From a bacterium (GTDB lineage Bacteria > Cyanobacteriota > Vampirovibrionia > Vampirovibrionales > Vampirovibrionaceae), in contig JAUIEU010000001.1 in the NCBI GenBank assembly GCA_030429585.1, forward strand, positions 491,994 through 555,993: 64,000 nt of DNA, written 5' to 3'. Positions 34,601 to 41,530 of the stretch are shown one piece after another; positions within the stretch are counted from its first letter, which is position 1, and each line of letters begins with the position of its first letter. The position numbers and the translations under genes were made by a program. A model generated the notes under the pieces. It did no database searches, had not been told where the DNA came from, and worked only from the letters and a program-made list of their open reading frames with translations.

Positions 34601-35246
34601 CCCGCGTACTTCCTTTACTCGTGATGGCCAAGAGTTTGACATGAACGATTTGTGGATGTACCAGGTCAGTGGTGGCACCGCCGCAGCAACGGATACGGTG
34701 GCCAATAAGGCGGCTGACGTGGCCAAAAAATCGGATGATACTGTTAAAACAACGACTGTGTCCGATAAAAAATCGGATGCGGTTAGCACCGATGCCTTGC
34801 GCAATAACGACGTGATTGGTAACCGAACTACTACTAGCGAACCCGTTAAGCAATCAGCGGCTACCCATGTTAAACAACCTGATGCTGTCGATGATGCTGG
34901 CCAGGCCAATGCGGCTAACCAACAAAGTGCCGCTAATTCGAGCCAAGCAGCTATTAATGCTGCTGTGCGGCAGGCGATGTCTCAGTTATTTGCCCAGCCG
35001 CAAGAGGCCCAAAATACGGCACCACAATATAACCCAGTTGATATGCTGGGCTATATGGGCCAGCAAGCGGCCTTCAACCCTATGATGGGGATGATGCAAC
35101 AGCCTGCTAGCTTCCAGCAGCAAATGAATGTTATGTTCCAAATGATGTACATGATGACCATGTTGCAATCCATGATGGGTACAGGGTTTAACCCCTTTAT
35201 GATGGGGATGCCACTGCCAGGCCGTCAACCAGAAGGTAGCCAATAG
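31677..35246 (+). CDS. large calcium-binding-type surface or secreted protein
   Basis: The 1,189-residue protein has no classical signal peptide and a Thr/Ala-rich start (about 15-55). A long body follows with Gly/Asn/Thr-rich stretches and a cysteine-rich patch (about 730-815, with C-x-n spacings around HTYTVTTDPTCDKFPIYGYD). Then comes the block SPLALDLNGNGVTTTN ... NFDLDGSG ... DGWLVWDKNADGVMNNGTEL with FG (about 822-885). This block is typical of EF-hand-like calcium sites in RTX and FrpC-type secreted proteins. The C-terminal 110 residues are Ala/Gln-rich and end in a Met-rich segment (FNPMMGMMQQPASFQQQ). Type I secretion is plausible but no such genes are nearby. The ATG at 31677 follows GGGGA; an upstream start is 15 bp earlier. 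Confidence 0.65.
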   Translation: MSIGSSVNSGKSYPWSKTNTQTTTTRNAKTASNTTTTTATAAATPPPVITPGSGVAHPNGLTEVATYSAQGKSLIHLTTPGGKDVYFAGPATGLQNVDPIALPAAIVAGIDNHPGSAPFIVDRFDTPENPYGNGTASTLVNFLIPGSIDLNQANSHFMVVQNHPNDTNPNDFFSYDYQPNQGYRYRNGAGNSAAPIIGGTVPGTVGRRYIYQVNNGGTIQFGTGQQSQFFYDQTAAQTFAQANNGTVKPGVVETHPTPVMPDDFTNTFQPNGWSISNILTSWVATNLNNILEGSTEYNQYINNPEYQWVQTGIRQVLVSSGTDEQTWNGLSAAAKDALVAQHGEPPLIVTSNQVQIGTNTVTYNNGETLAKDSAQYLDLVNNGWTPKYSHTVQGTATTVTLGELTPEQIANYQADPTTYKNFRIIDYREENHPGDTTTYTKYYNNPVVGTLIAGMNADDDGVLTGAELSAIYNDPKYCIDDIHTKGTLADGVTAVTDHENCDFDDTYVAGDPYSGGMDTAYAATEFMPGTQKAYVMAKNESEGNFSFQLNGQASEINDHQPVGVAFTQYNHMLETSDGSKTNILFDDGLIYVTENAGTANETVVTLDAAAGDLPYAVYDPAFPNAPVYELTVNAANGAGKDGATEQRVYAKMVSLPEQAIIDDLVSKGIPLDKIYSEAGTVEMSIGVRAVTEEGGDAYGKSLGGAAVKGQLADGILDTWYDIHILEDECVEHTYTVTTDPTCDKFPIYGYDECDEIEMYEFCKDEPVYETQYDVTLPATDAVYEDVPEGKFLKKEIEYEISRTEYEVCYGEDFDVNCFTAGSISPLALDLNGNGVTTTNNVWQNFDLDGSGQAKNWNASLDLGDGWLVWDKNADGVMNNGTELFGNVTGGGSYPDGLAALRDFAEQGLVNSTADGVLSLVELQTLEANSNLRIQVTDPQGNPQLVAPTSLGITEINVYADPNRQPFVDANNVVHNPRTSFTRDGQEFDMNDLWMYQVSGGTAAATDTVANKAADVAKKSDDTVKTTTVSDKKSDAVSTDALRNNDVIGNRTTTSEPVKQSAATHVKQPDAVDDAGQANAANQQSAANSSQAAINAAVRQAMSQLFAQPQEAQNTAPQYNPVDMLGYMGQQAAFNPMMGMMQQPASFQQQMNVMFQMMYMMTMLQSMMGTGFNPFMMGMPLPGRQPEGSQ

Positions 35247-35253
35247 CTGGCTA

Positions 35254-35269
35254 GGGTACTGTAATACCC
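35254..35269 (+). terminator. short hairpin after the large surface-type gene
   Basis: GGGTA and TACCC pair around a 6-nt loop and are followed by ATTTTTATC, 8 bp beyond the stop. The stem is short but the T-rich run supports termination. Confidence 0.45.
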
Positions 35270-35292
35270 ATTTTTATCACTCTACTGTTTTG

Positions 35293-35589
35293 TTATCGCT
35301 TGCCTTGCTGCCGGTTTACCGGCTGGTTGTAGGGCAGGCGATAACTATAGTAGGCCATGGTGGCTATCCAGGCAATGGTTAGCATTAGACCGCTTGGGTT
35401 AAGGGCCGCTGCCCAAATAAGCAACCCTGCCCCCATGGCCGGGATACAATCGCCGAGTTGCTCTTTAAATAAGGCCATGGCGGCAATGTGTTGGCTGGCT
35501 TGGGCAGTTTGCTGCCAGTTGCGCACGGCACTGTAGCCCACAATGCTGCCGAGCAACACAAATTGAATTAGTAAGAGTGTATTGGTCAT
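35293..35589 (-). CDS. small membrane protein of unknown function
   Basis: The 98-residue protein has an N-terminal span (LLLIQFVLLGSIVGYSAV), a polar middle and one or two more spans (about 48-80, MGAGLLIWAAALNPSGLMLT). The C-terminus is basic and Gln-rich. It begins 8 bp after hemW on the same strand, so the two are probably co-transcribed. I do not recognise the family. Confidence 0.6.
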   Translation of the reverse strand: MTNTLLLIQFVLLGSIVGYSAVRNWQQTAQASQHIAAMALFKEQLGDCIPAMGAGLLIWAAALNPSGLMLTIAWIATMAYYSYRLPYNQPVNRQQGKR

Positions 35590-35597
35590 GGCGGGTA

Positions 35598-36725
35598 TTA
35601 TACCGAATCTGCCAGCCCAATAAAATGGGATAAAATCGTATTGCTCACCGGCCAGTAGCTGGGGTGAAGGGTTAGGGTGCCGTTATCCATGCGTAAGGCC
35701 TGCGGGTATTGCTTAACCAAATCAATCATAAACGGCATTAACGATTTTTGGTAATCGGCTTCTAACTGAGGGATGTTGACCCCTGTGTGGGTGCGTAGGC
35801 CAAAAATCAGGGTGTTCTCTAGGCGTTCCATGGTGCTAACGGTTTGGGCTGTGCTGTTGCCAATAGGGTTGGCTTGCCAATGGGCGACTGTGCTGCTATT
35901 GGCATACCGGTGTGGGTGTAAGTGACCATGCGCCCCAGGGCCAATGGCTAAAAAGTTACCCTGCTGCCACGTGTTGGTATTATGGCGACTATGGTAGCCG
36001 GGTTTAGCAAAATTGCTTACTTCATAATGGGTATAGCCGTGGTTGGCCAAGGTTTGGGCGGCGGCGGCTTTCATGTCGCCGTAAGTATCGTCGTTGGGCA
36101 TAGGGTAGGCGGGTGTCGAAACAAGGGTTTCCATGGGGGTGCCGGGTTCTACCTGTAAGCCGTATAAGGAAATATGTTGAATGGGTAGGGTGCAGGCACC
36201 ATCCAAAGTTTTCTGCCAGCTTGCCAAGGTTTGATGGGGGAAGCCATACATAAGATCCACAGAGACATTGCTAAACCCGCCGTGGATAAAATCGTTGATA
36301 CATTGTAAAGCGGCTTGTTGGCTGTGGTTGCGGCTAAGGGTTTTTAGTTCAGCGTCATCCAGGCTTTGGATGCCGATACTCACCCGATTAAACCCAGCAG
36401 CGCGATAGGCGGCGGGGGCATCCGTCACGGCATTGGGGTTGGCCTCTAGGGTAACTTCTGCGGTGGGGGCAATGCGGCAGTGGTGTTGGATACGCTGAAA
36501 TAGCCGATGGTAGAAGGCGGCAGGCAACAGCGAGGGGGTGCCACCGCCAATGTAAATCCCATCCAGCGTTGTACCCTTTAGCTCAAAGTGCTTAACCCGT
36601 TCATCCAGTTCGTTAAACAAACTTTCTTCAAATACCTTATGGTTACCGTATTTATTTAACTGCACCGTAAAATCGCAGTAAATACATTTACTGGCACAGA
36701 AAGGGATATGAATATATAGGTGCAC
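35598..36725 (-). CDS. hemW: radical SAM heme chaperone HemW
   Basis: The 375-residue protein carries the radical SAM cluster motif CASKCIYCDF at about 10-19, with the CxxxCxxC spacing. LDGIYIGGGTPSLLP is the SAM-binding GGGTP segment. The C-terminal HemN_C domain is present (FGLRTHTGVNIPQLEADYQ). HemW-type proteins lack the extra N-terminal part of true coproporphyrinogen oxidase HemN, as here, and insert heme into targets. The start ATG has no strong ribosome-binding site. Confidence 0.9.
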   Translation of the reverse strand: MHLYIHIPFCASKCIYCDFTVQLNKYGNHKVFEESLFNELDERVKHFELKGTTLDGIYIGGGTPSLLPAAFYHRLFQRIQHHCRIAPTAEVTLEANPNAVTDAPAAYRAAGFNRVSIGIQSLDDAELKTLSRNHSQQAALQCINDFIHGGFSNVSVDLMYGFPHQTLASWQKTLDGACTLPIQHISLYGLQVEPGTPMETLVSTPAYPMPNDDTYGDMKAAAAQTLANHGYTHYEVSNFAKPGYHSRHNTNTWQQGNFLAIGPGAHGHLHPHRYANSSTVAHWQANPIGNSTAQTVSTMERLENTLIFGLRTHTGVNIPQLEADYQKSLMPFMIDLVKQYPQALRMDNGTLTLHPSYWPVSNTILSHFIGLADSV

Positions 36726-36742
36726 AAATTAACAACTTAAAC

Positions 36743-37078
36743 TTAGGTATTTTGAAGGCCTTTATTATAGGCTTTTAAAAACCGTTCAAGTCGTTCATAC
36801 CATTTTTTTTCTGTTTTAGGATTTTTAGTGGTGTGTCCTGTTCGGTAAGGTCTGACTGACTCATCTGAATTTGTTGAACCCATAATATATGATTTTTTAG
36901 GGCCTTCAATGCATACATCTAGGTGAATTTCATCTTTTTTACCATTTGTTGTTAAATTTCCATCAATATCACCATATTTTTTTTCTAATTTTACTAATGC
37001 ATGCGTCACGTTCCGGTCCTGGCCGTCGTAAGATGTGTTTAAACCAAAATAGGGAGTGCTATTATTGATACTCAGCAT
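36743..37078 (-). CDS. orphan small protein with N-terminal TPYFG leader
   Basis: I do not recognise this 111-residue protein. It starts MLSINNSTPYFGLNTSYDGQ, so it shares TPYFG exactly with the tandem pair at 20-21 kb while the rest is unrelated. It is highly charged and AT-rich, with KLEKKYGDIDGN and a C-terminal helix KKWYERLERFLKAYNKG. No signal peptide or span is present. AGGAA lies 7-8 bases before the ATG. Confidence 0.65.
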   Translation of the reverse strand: MLSINNSTPYFGLNTSYDGQDRNVTHALVKLEKKYGDIDGNLTTNGKKDEIHLDVCIEGPKKSYIMGSTNSDESVRPYRTGHTTKNPKTEKKWYERLERFLKAYNKGLQNT

Positions 37079-37123
37079 AAGATATTCCTGTAAGGGTTAG
37101 TAACTTATAAATACCTAAAAATT

Positions 37124-38422
37124 TTATAAATTGCCTTCATAAGTAAAGCCGTCGGCGGTCATGCGGTCCAGCACTTCTTGGAGCTCTTCGCGGGGGTTTA
37201 CCAGGCTTAGGCGCACGTAGCCTTCGCCGTTAGGGCCAAAGGCGGTGCCGGGCACCACTACAATGCCGCTGGTTTCCAGCAGTTGGGTGGCAAAGCTGTC
37301 GCAGTTGTCAAAACGAGGGGGGATGGGTATCCAAAAATAGAAGGTGGCCTTGGGCACGTTAAGGGCTTCGGTAGGCCAACCTAATTTTTTAAAGCCAGCC
37401 ACCATAAATTGTTGGTTGGCTTCGTAAACCTTGTTCATGGTTTGGATAAATTGGGCGCACTCGGGACTGGTCATGGCAAAGGCGCCGGCGCGTTGCAGGG
37501 CCTTCCAAATGCCGCTATCCATGGTGCTTTTAACGGTGCCTAGCATGCCAACGGCATCCTTGTTGCCCACAGCAAACCCAAGGCGCCAGCCAGTAATGGC
37601 ATAGGGCTTACTTAGGCTATGGAACTCAATAGCGATGTCTTTAGCGCCGTCTACCTCTAAAATGCTGTGGGGCTTTTCGGTATCGCCAAATACCATTTCG
37701 CTGTAGGCAATATCGCTAATAATTAAAATATTGTGCTCGCGGGCAAAGGTGACCACGTCTTTAAAATAATCCATGGTGGCCATGGCCCCAATGGGGTTGC
37801 TGGGGTAGTTAATCACCAGGGCTTTAATGTTGTTGGGGTTGTAGCCGCGGTTGTTCAGTTCCTGCATAACCCGGCGAAGGTTAGGCATGTAGTTGTTGTC
37901 TGGGTTTAGGGGCATGCTGTAGGGGGTGCCGCCGGCAATGTTAATGGCATCCACATAGCTGGCATAACCCGGGTCCGGGATGAGGATAATATCTTTATCC
38001 ATGGGCTCGGTTTTAGGGGTAATCACGGCCCGGAACATGGCGGCCAAGCCTTCCTTACTGCCCAGTAACGAGCAGGTTTCCGTGGCCCAGTCTACATCCA
38101 CGCCAAAGCGTTCGCTCATGCGTTGTTGCACCGCCTGGCGGAAGAAGGGTTCGCCCTTGCTGGTGCTGTAGGTGTGTACCGGCTCATCCATGGCCTTTAG
38201 GAGAACGTCTTTTAGGGCCTTGGGGGGCTGCACGGTGGGGGCGCCGATGCTCATTTTAATGGGGCTGCGGTTTTTGGCCTCTAGCTCGGGGGTTAAATCC
38301 GCCACACGCTGGGCAATGCGGAACATAATATAAGGCTGCATGCTGGCACACAGGGTGGAAAACAGCTTTTTGACGTCTGGTTTTTGGGTGGAGGGGGTAT
38401 CAGTGGGGGCCATGGTGGTCAT
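37124..38422 (-). CDS. dapL: LL-diaminopimelate aminotransferase-type enzyme
   Basis: The 432-residue fold-type I PLP enzyme probably converts tetrahydrodipicolinate to LL-DAP for lysine and peptidoglycan synthesis. PLP-site residues: IPDPGYASYVDAI, VINYPSNPIGAMA, IISDIAYSEMVFG and the lysine in SLSKPYAITGWRLGF. C-terminal GEGYVRLSLV carries the substrate-carboxylate arginine. The sequence fits the DapL group but other class I aminotransferases share these motifs, so the substrate is not certain. An N-terminal extension of about 25 residues precedes the usual start; internal ATGs are possible. Confidence 0.75.
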   Translation of the reverse strand: MTTMAPTDTPSTQKPDVKKLFSTLCASMQPYIMFRIAQRVADLTPELEAKNRSPIKMSIGAPTVQPPKALKDVLLKAMDEPVHTYSTSKGEPFFRQAVQQRMSERFGVDVDWATETCSLLGSKEGLAAMFRAVITPKTEPMDKDIILIPDPGYASYVDAINIAGGTPYSMPLNPDNNYMPNLRRVMQELNNRGYNPNNIKALVINYPSNPIGAMATMDYFKDVVTFAREHNILIISDIAYSEMVFGDTEKPHSILEVDGAKDIAIEFHSLSKPYAITGWRLGFAVGNKDAVGMLGTVKSTMDSGIWKALQRAGAFAMTSPECAQFIQTMNKVYEANQQFMVAGFKKLGWPTEALNVPKATFYFWIPIPPRFDNCDSFATQLLETSGIVVVPGTAFGPNGEGYVRLSLVNPREELQEVLDRMTADGFTYEGNL

Positions 38423-38546
38423 TGGGTTTCTCTAATTAGGGATAATTCAAGGAGGAAATACGGCCCTATCTTACCGTAAAGGCAGGGTAGGCCCAACGGT
38501 TACTGGCAATAGACAGCAGCACCGGATTTGGGTAGAGTAAGCGCTT

Positions 38547-38562
38547 ATCAGTGTTTACTGAT
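38547..38562. repeat. small dyad upstream of tRNA-Arg
   Basis: ATCAGT-GTTT-ACTGAT is a perfect 6-bp dyad 14 bp before the tRNA-Arg 5' end. It could be a protein-binding site or the terminator of some transcript; no function can be assigned. Confidence 0.3.
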
Positions 38563-38576
38563 GAACTTTGCTTTCT

Positions 38577-38650
38577 GCGCTCGTAGCTCAGCTGGATAGA
38601 GTGACGGCCTCCGAAGCCGTAGGTCGCGCGTTCGAATCGCGCCGAGCGCA
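38577..38650 (+). tRNA. tRNA-Arg (CCG)
   Basis: Acceptor arms GCGCTCG and CGAGCGC pair. The D-arm includes TAGCTCAGCTGGATAGAG. The anticodon stem ACGGC/GCCGT encloses CTCCGAA (anticodon CCG), and the T-loop is TTCGAAT. CCA is not encoded; TTTTTT follows. Its last 16 bases recur at 40108-40124 with one inserted base. Confidence 0.97.
38635..38650 (+). other. possible attachment-site half in tRNA-Arg (left)
   Basis: The tRNA 3' end AATCGCGCCGAGCGCA is repeated as AATCGGCGCCGAGCGCA at 40108-40124. The last 12 bases are identical and the rest align with one inserted G. Such 3'-end copies are the classic mark of integration into a tRNA gene. Confidence 0.4.
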
Positions 38651-38773
38651 TTTTTTCCTATAGGGATTACTGTGGGGTTTGCTAGATTTACCTAATAAAA
38701 GGCAATTCTAGCTTTGCTTGGGGTTTGTTGGGGTACAAGCAATTGTTATTTTAGTAGGGGAGATACATAGGTA

Positions 38774-40099
38774 ATGCAGATTAACCAACACCAGCCACAG
38801 TTTGCCAGCCATTTAATATTGGATGTTGGCCAAAGCAACCTAACCAAAGGCTCACTAAAGTTGTATTTAAATAATGATAAAGGCGAGGAGCTGGATACCT
38901 TTTTTGGCACCGTTGCGGATGAGCCTTTTGAAAATGAGCAAAGCTTTGAGAACGGCTTAGCCCAGCGCATGGCTGATATTGTGACGAAAAACAAGCAAGC
39001 CTTGCTGGATACAAAGGACCCGATTGATGGGATTGTTGGCTTTTTACCCGGCCATGTAGCCCACTCGGATAGTGGCGATACCATGGTGGCCACCGTGGGC
39101 AATTTAAGGCGTGCCCAAGATTTACCGGATGGGTCACCTCATATTCTTAAAAATATTAACTTATCTAACACGTTGGCGGCGTTTCGTAAGGCAGTGGGGG
39201 CTATTTCTGGCAAGTTGCTGGCGGATGACATCCCGATTACGGGGGCCAATGATATGGTGGGCGGTGCTGCCTTTGTGGCCAAAGCCTTGTGGAAAGACCG
39301 CGACCAGTACGGCATTAAGCCTAACGATGCAGTCACCCTTATTATGACAGGTGGTGGCCTGGGTGTTGCGGAAATTCAATTTAACGACGAAACCAAATTT
39401 AACCCCGCATCGATTGTGATTAATGGCTCTGAGCATGGCCAAATTATGCCCACACCTGAGATGAATTCTATTGAGCAAGAGGGCGCGTGTGTAAATGCCT
39501 TAACCACCAACTTTACTCAAAAATTATCTGAGATGGGTATGGCGCTTACGGATGAGCAACAAGAAGCCATTAAGGGTAAAGGCGAAGTGATTACGGTGTA
39601 CGATAAGGCGAAAGAGCATTTAGGTATAGAAAAAGAGCCTTATTTACAGGCGGCTAATGCTGCAATATTTGCCTATATCGATAATTTGGCCAGGTATTCC
39701 GCGGTGCCTGCTTTGCGGCATACCCAAAAATTTGTCCTTACAGGCCCTGTGGTCAATGGTATTAAGCAGTTTTTAGAAGAAGACAGCAACTTGCAGGGCC
39801 CCTTGAAGGAGCAGATGGATGCGCTTAGCGCAGCTGATGACCCGAAACTAACCACCTTGCTTAATGCGCAAGATAGTGTGCTGGCTAAGCTAATGACGTA
39901 TCGGATGTGGGATAAGTATTTATCCGGCCACGGACGCTCTACGGTTGCGGCAAACCACCCTATTAGCCCTTTCCAAATTATTACCACCATCGTCTTGGAA
40001 AATAACGCAAAGGGTGGCTCCTTGATTAAACAAGGGTTGCCGGTGGGCTTAAATGGCGGGTTTAACCGCTACATTATCCCTTTTAACCCTAATGAATAG
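38774..40099 (+). CDS. ROK/glucokinase-like ASKHA protein
   Basis: The 441-residue protein starts with an ASKHA-like phosphate loop, LILDVGQSNLTKGSLKLYL (about 14-32). GANDMVGGAAFVAKAL and LIMTGGGLGVAEIQF match the ROK segments that hold the catalytic Asp and the nucleotide-binding glycines. KFVLTGPVVNGI is the C-terminal adenosine motif. The ROK zinc motif (CxCGxxGC) is absent, and the chain is over 100 residues longer than a usual ROK kinase. A sugar kinase of unknown substrate, or a regulatory relative, is the best reading. It is the only gene between tRNA-Arg and the copy of its 3' end. The ATG at 38774 lies 12 bp after AGGGGAG. Confidence 0.6.
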   Translation: MQINQHQPQFASHLILDVGQSNLTKGSLKLYLNNDKGEELDTFFGTVADEPFENEQSFENGLAQRMADIVTKNKQALLDTKDPIDGIVGFLPGHVAHSDSGDTMVATVGNLRRAQDLPDGSPHILKNINLSNTLAAFRKAVGAISGKLLADDIPITGANDMVGGAAFVAKALWKDRDQYGIKPNDAVTLIMTGGGLGVAEIQFNDETKFNPASIVINGSEHGQIMPTPEMNSIEQEGACVNALTTNFTQKLSEMGMALTDEQQEAIKGKGEVITVYDKAKEHLGIEKEPYLQAANAAIFAYIDNLARYSAVPALRHTQKFVLTGPVVNGIKQFLEEDSNLQGPLKEQMDALSAADDPKLTTLLNAQDSVLAKLMTYRMWDKYLSGHGRSTVAANHPISPFQIITTIVLENNAKGGSLIKQGLPVGLNGGFNRYIIPFNPNE

Positions 40100-40107
40100 G
40101 CTGTTCT

Positions 40108-40124
40108 AATCGGCGCCGAGCGCA
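40108..40124 (+). other. possible attachment-site half (right), copy of tRNA-Arg 3' end
   Basis: AATCGGCGCCGAGCGCA repeats the 3' end of the tRNA-Arg gene 1.46 kb upstream, in the same orientation. It also contains the palindrome TCGGCGCCGA and is followed by ATTTTTT, so a terminator explanation is possible for part of it. Confidence 0.4.
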
Positions 40125-40134
40125 GGGCAATTTT

Positions 40135-41475
40135 TTACTTTTTCTCGGTTCTTTTCCTTCTTCGTTTTGCTACTTTTTTTATTATAGCGGTGCCTTTGCG
40201 TTTATTTTCTTTTTGGATGATCTCTCGGACGGTTTTATTAGGGTCTTCTAGGGCTTTTTTCACTTTAGGGTGGTTGGCATAGTCTTCGTCTACAAAGCCA
40301 GTTTTAATTAAGTGAGCTACAACAGCCTTTGTATAAGCTTTTGGGTCTCTAACCATTTGTAGGTAACGCTTTTTGGATGCTGGCTTTGTAGGGTGTTGTA
40401 ATGTTTTAGCGCTGTGGTCGGCATCTAGTTCTACAAAGGTCACATTTTTGAATGCTCCGGATTCTTTAATGTTTTGTTGAGCAGAAGGCAGTGTGTATGT
40501 ATCTTTTTTGCCGTGTACCTCTAGTATGGGGATTTGGGCCAGCCTGCTGCCTGTTACTAATTCTAGAGGTTTATAATCTTTTAAGGGTACGTTAGTGCCT
40601 AAGTATTTTGCAGAGGTGTTTTCGTTAAACTCGCCTATGATTTTAAACAATCGCTCAGTGGCTTCTTTTTCCGAACCAAAAATCAGCTTGCCCAAATTAC
40701 TTTTTGCGAACTCTCTAATTTTTTTTCGTGTTTCTTCTTTTTTCATTAGCTTTAATTCGTCATAGGGCGCATCAAAAATGTAGGTTTTGATGCGGTTTTC
40801 AAATAAGTCCTTTAGTTTGTCTAGCCCTTCTTGGCTTATGTTCTTTCGCCGAGATTCTGGAAAGGATTCGAGGGCGAGCCGCTTTAAATACATCATTAAT
40901 CCAGACGCACTCATGGAGTACCCCATTACGCCCAGTGTTTGCCCTGGGTGGCGTTTCTCATGGTTTTGAATAACGGCTCCCATATCAAGGGGGGTATTAA
41001 AACCAACCCCCGTTACAAGCCCATACCGATTCCACTTTTTGCTAGCCCCGTGCCCCCGGCTATCATATGTTAGAGCATTATTGCGGAGTATTTGGCATAT
41101 GCTATAAAAAGTTATGGGAGAAGTGACTGAGGAGCTATACCCATGCCCAGTAACGATTGTTTTGTCAGAGTGCAGCTCTCGTTGATCTTTACTTGCCATG
41201 ACCCTTCCGCTCATAACATCAACAGCAGGGTTCAGGTAATCTCTAATACGAATGTCATCAATGGTTTTTGACCAATCACGCCATGGCTGGTGGTGCTTAA
41301 TATAGGTACGGCGTGGTAAGTTATCTGGGTTAAAAACGCCTAATGTTGCCTCAATTGTTGGTACTAGCTGGTTTAAGGCAATGTATTCTTGTATTAATTT
41401 GTCACGCTTGGATAATCCTTTTCGGTTACTCGAAAACCTTGGCAAAGTTATAGCGCTGTTAATAGTAGTAATCAT
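40135..41475 (-). CDS. alpha/beta hydrolase-fold protein
   Basis: The 446-residue protein shows an alpha/beta hydrolase core: IVTGHGYSSS (oxyanion loop, about 107-116), ALTYDSRGHGAS, then the nucleophile elbow GYSMS with Ser187. IPILEVHGKKDTY supplies the likely acid Asp, and VELDADHSAKTL the likely His. The triad seems complete. There is no signal peptide. The N-terminus, MITTINSAITLPRFSSNRKG, is a weaker match to the leader family (PRFSSNRK), and about 100 residues precede the core. The C-terminus ends in a strongly basic tail (KKVAKRRRKR). The gene is AT-richer than its neighbours. Substrate unknown. Confidence 0.65.
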   Translation of the reverse strand: MITTINSAITLPRFSSNRKGLSKRDKLIQEYIALNQLVPTIEATLGVFNPDNLPRRTYIKHHQPWRDWSKTIDDIRIRDYLNPAVDVMSGRVMASKDQRELHSDKTIVTGHGYSSSVTSPITFYSICQILRNNALTYDSRGHGASKKWNRYGLVTGVGFNTPLDMGAVIQNHEKRHPGQTLGVMGYSMSASGLMMYLKRLALESFPESRRKNISQEGLDKLKDLFENRIKTYIFDAPYDELKLMKKEETRKKIREFAKSNLGKLIFGSEKEATERLFKIIGEFNENTSAKYLGTNVPLKDYKPLELVTGSRLAQIPILEVHGKKDTYTLPSAQQNIKESGAFKNVTFVELDADHSAKTLQHPTKPASKKRYLQMVRDPKAYTKAVVAHLIKTGFVDEDYANHPKVKKALEDPNKTVREIIQKENKRKGTAIIKKVAKRRRKRTEKK

Positions 41476-41530
41476 ACGTACTGATTATAAAGAGTATAAA
41501 GAGCTGTTATTGCCAGGGCTGAGTAGGAGA

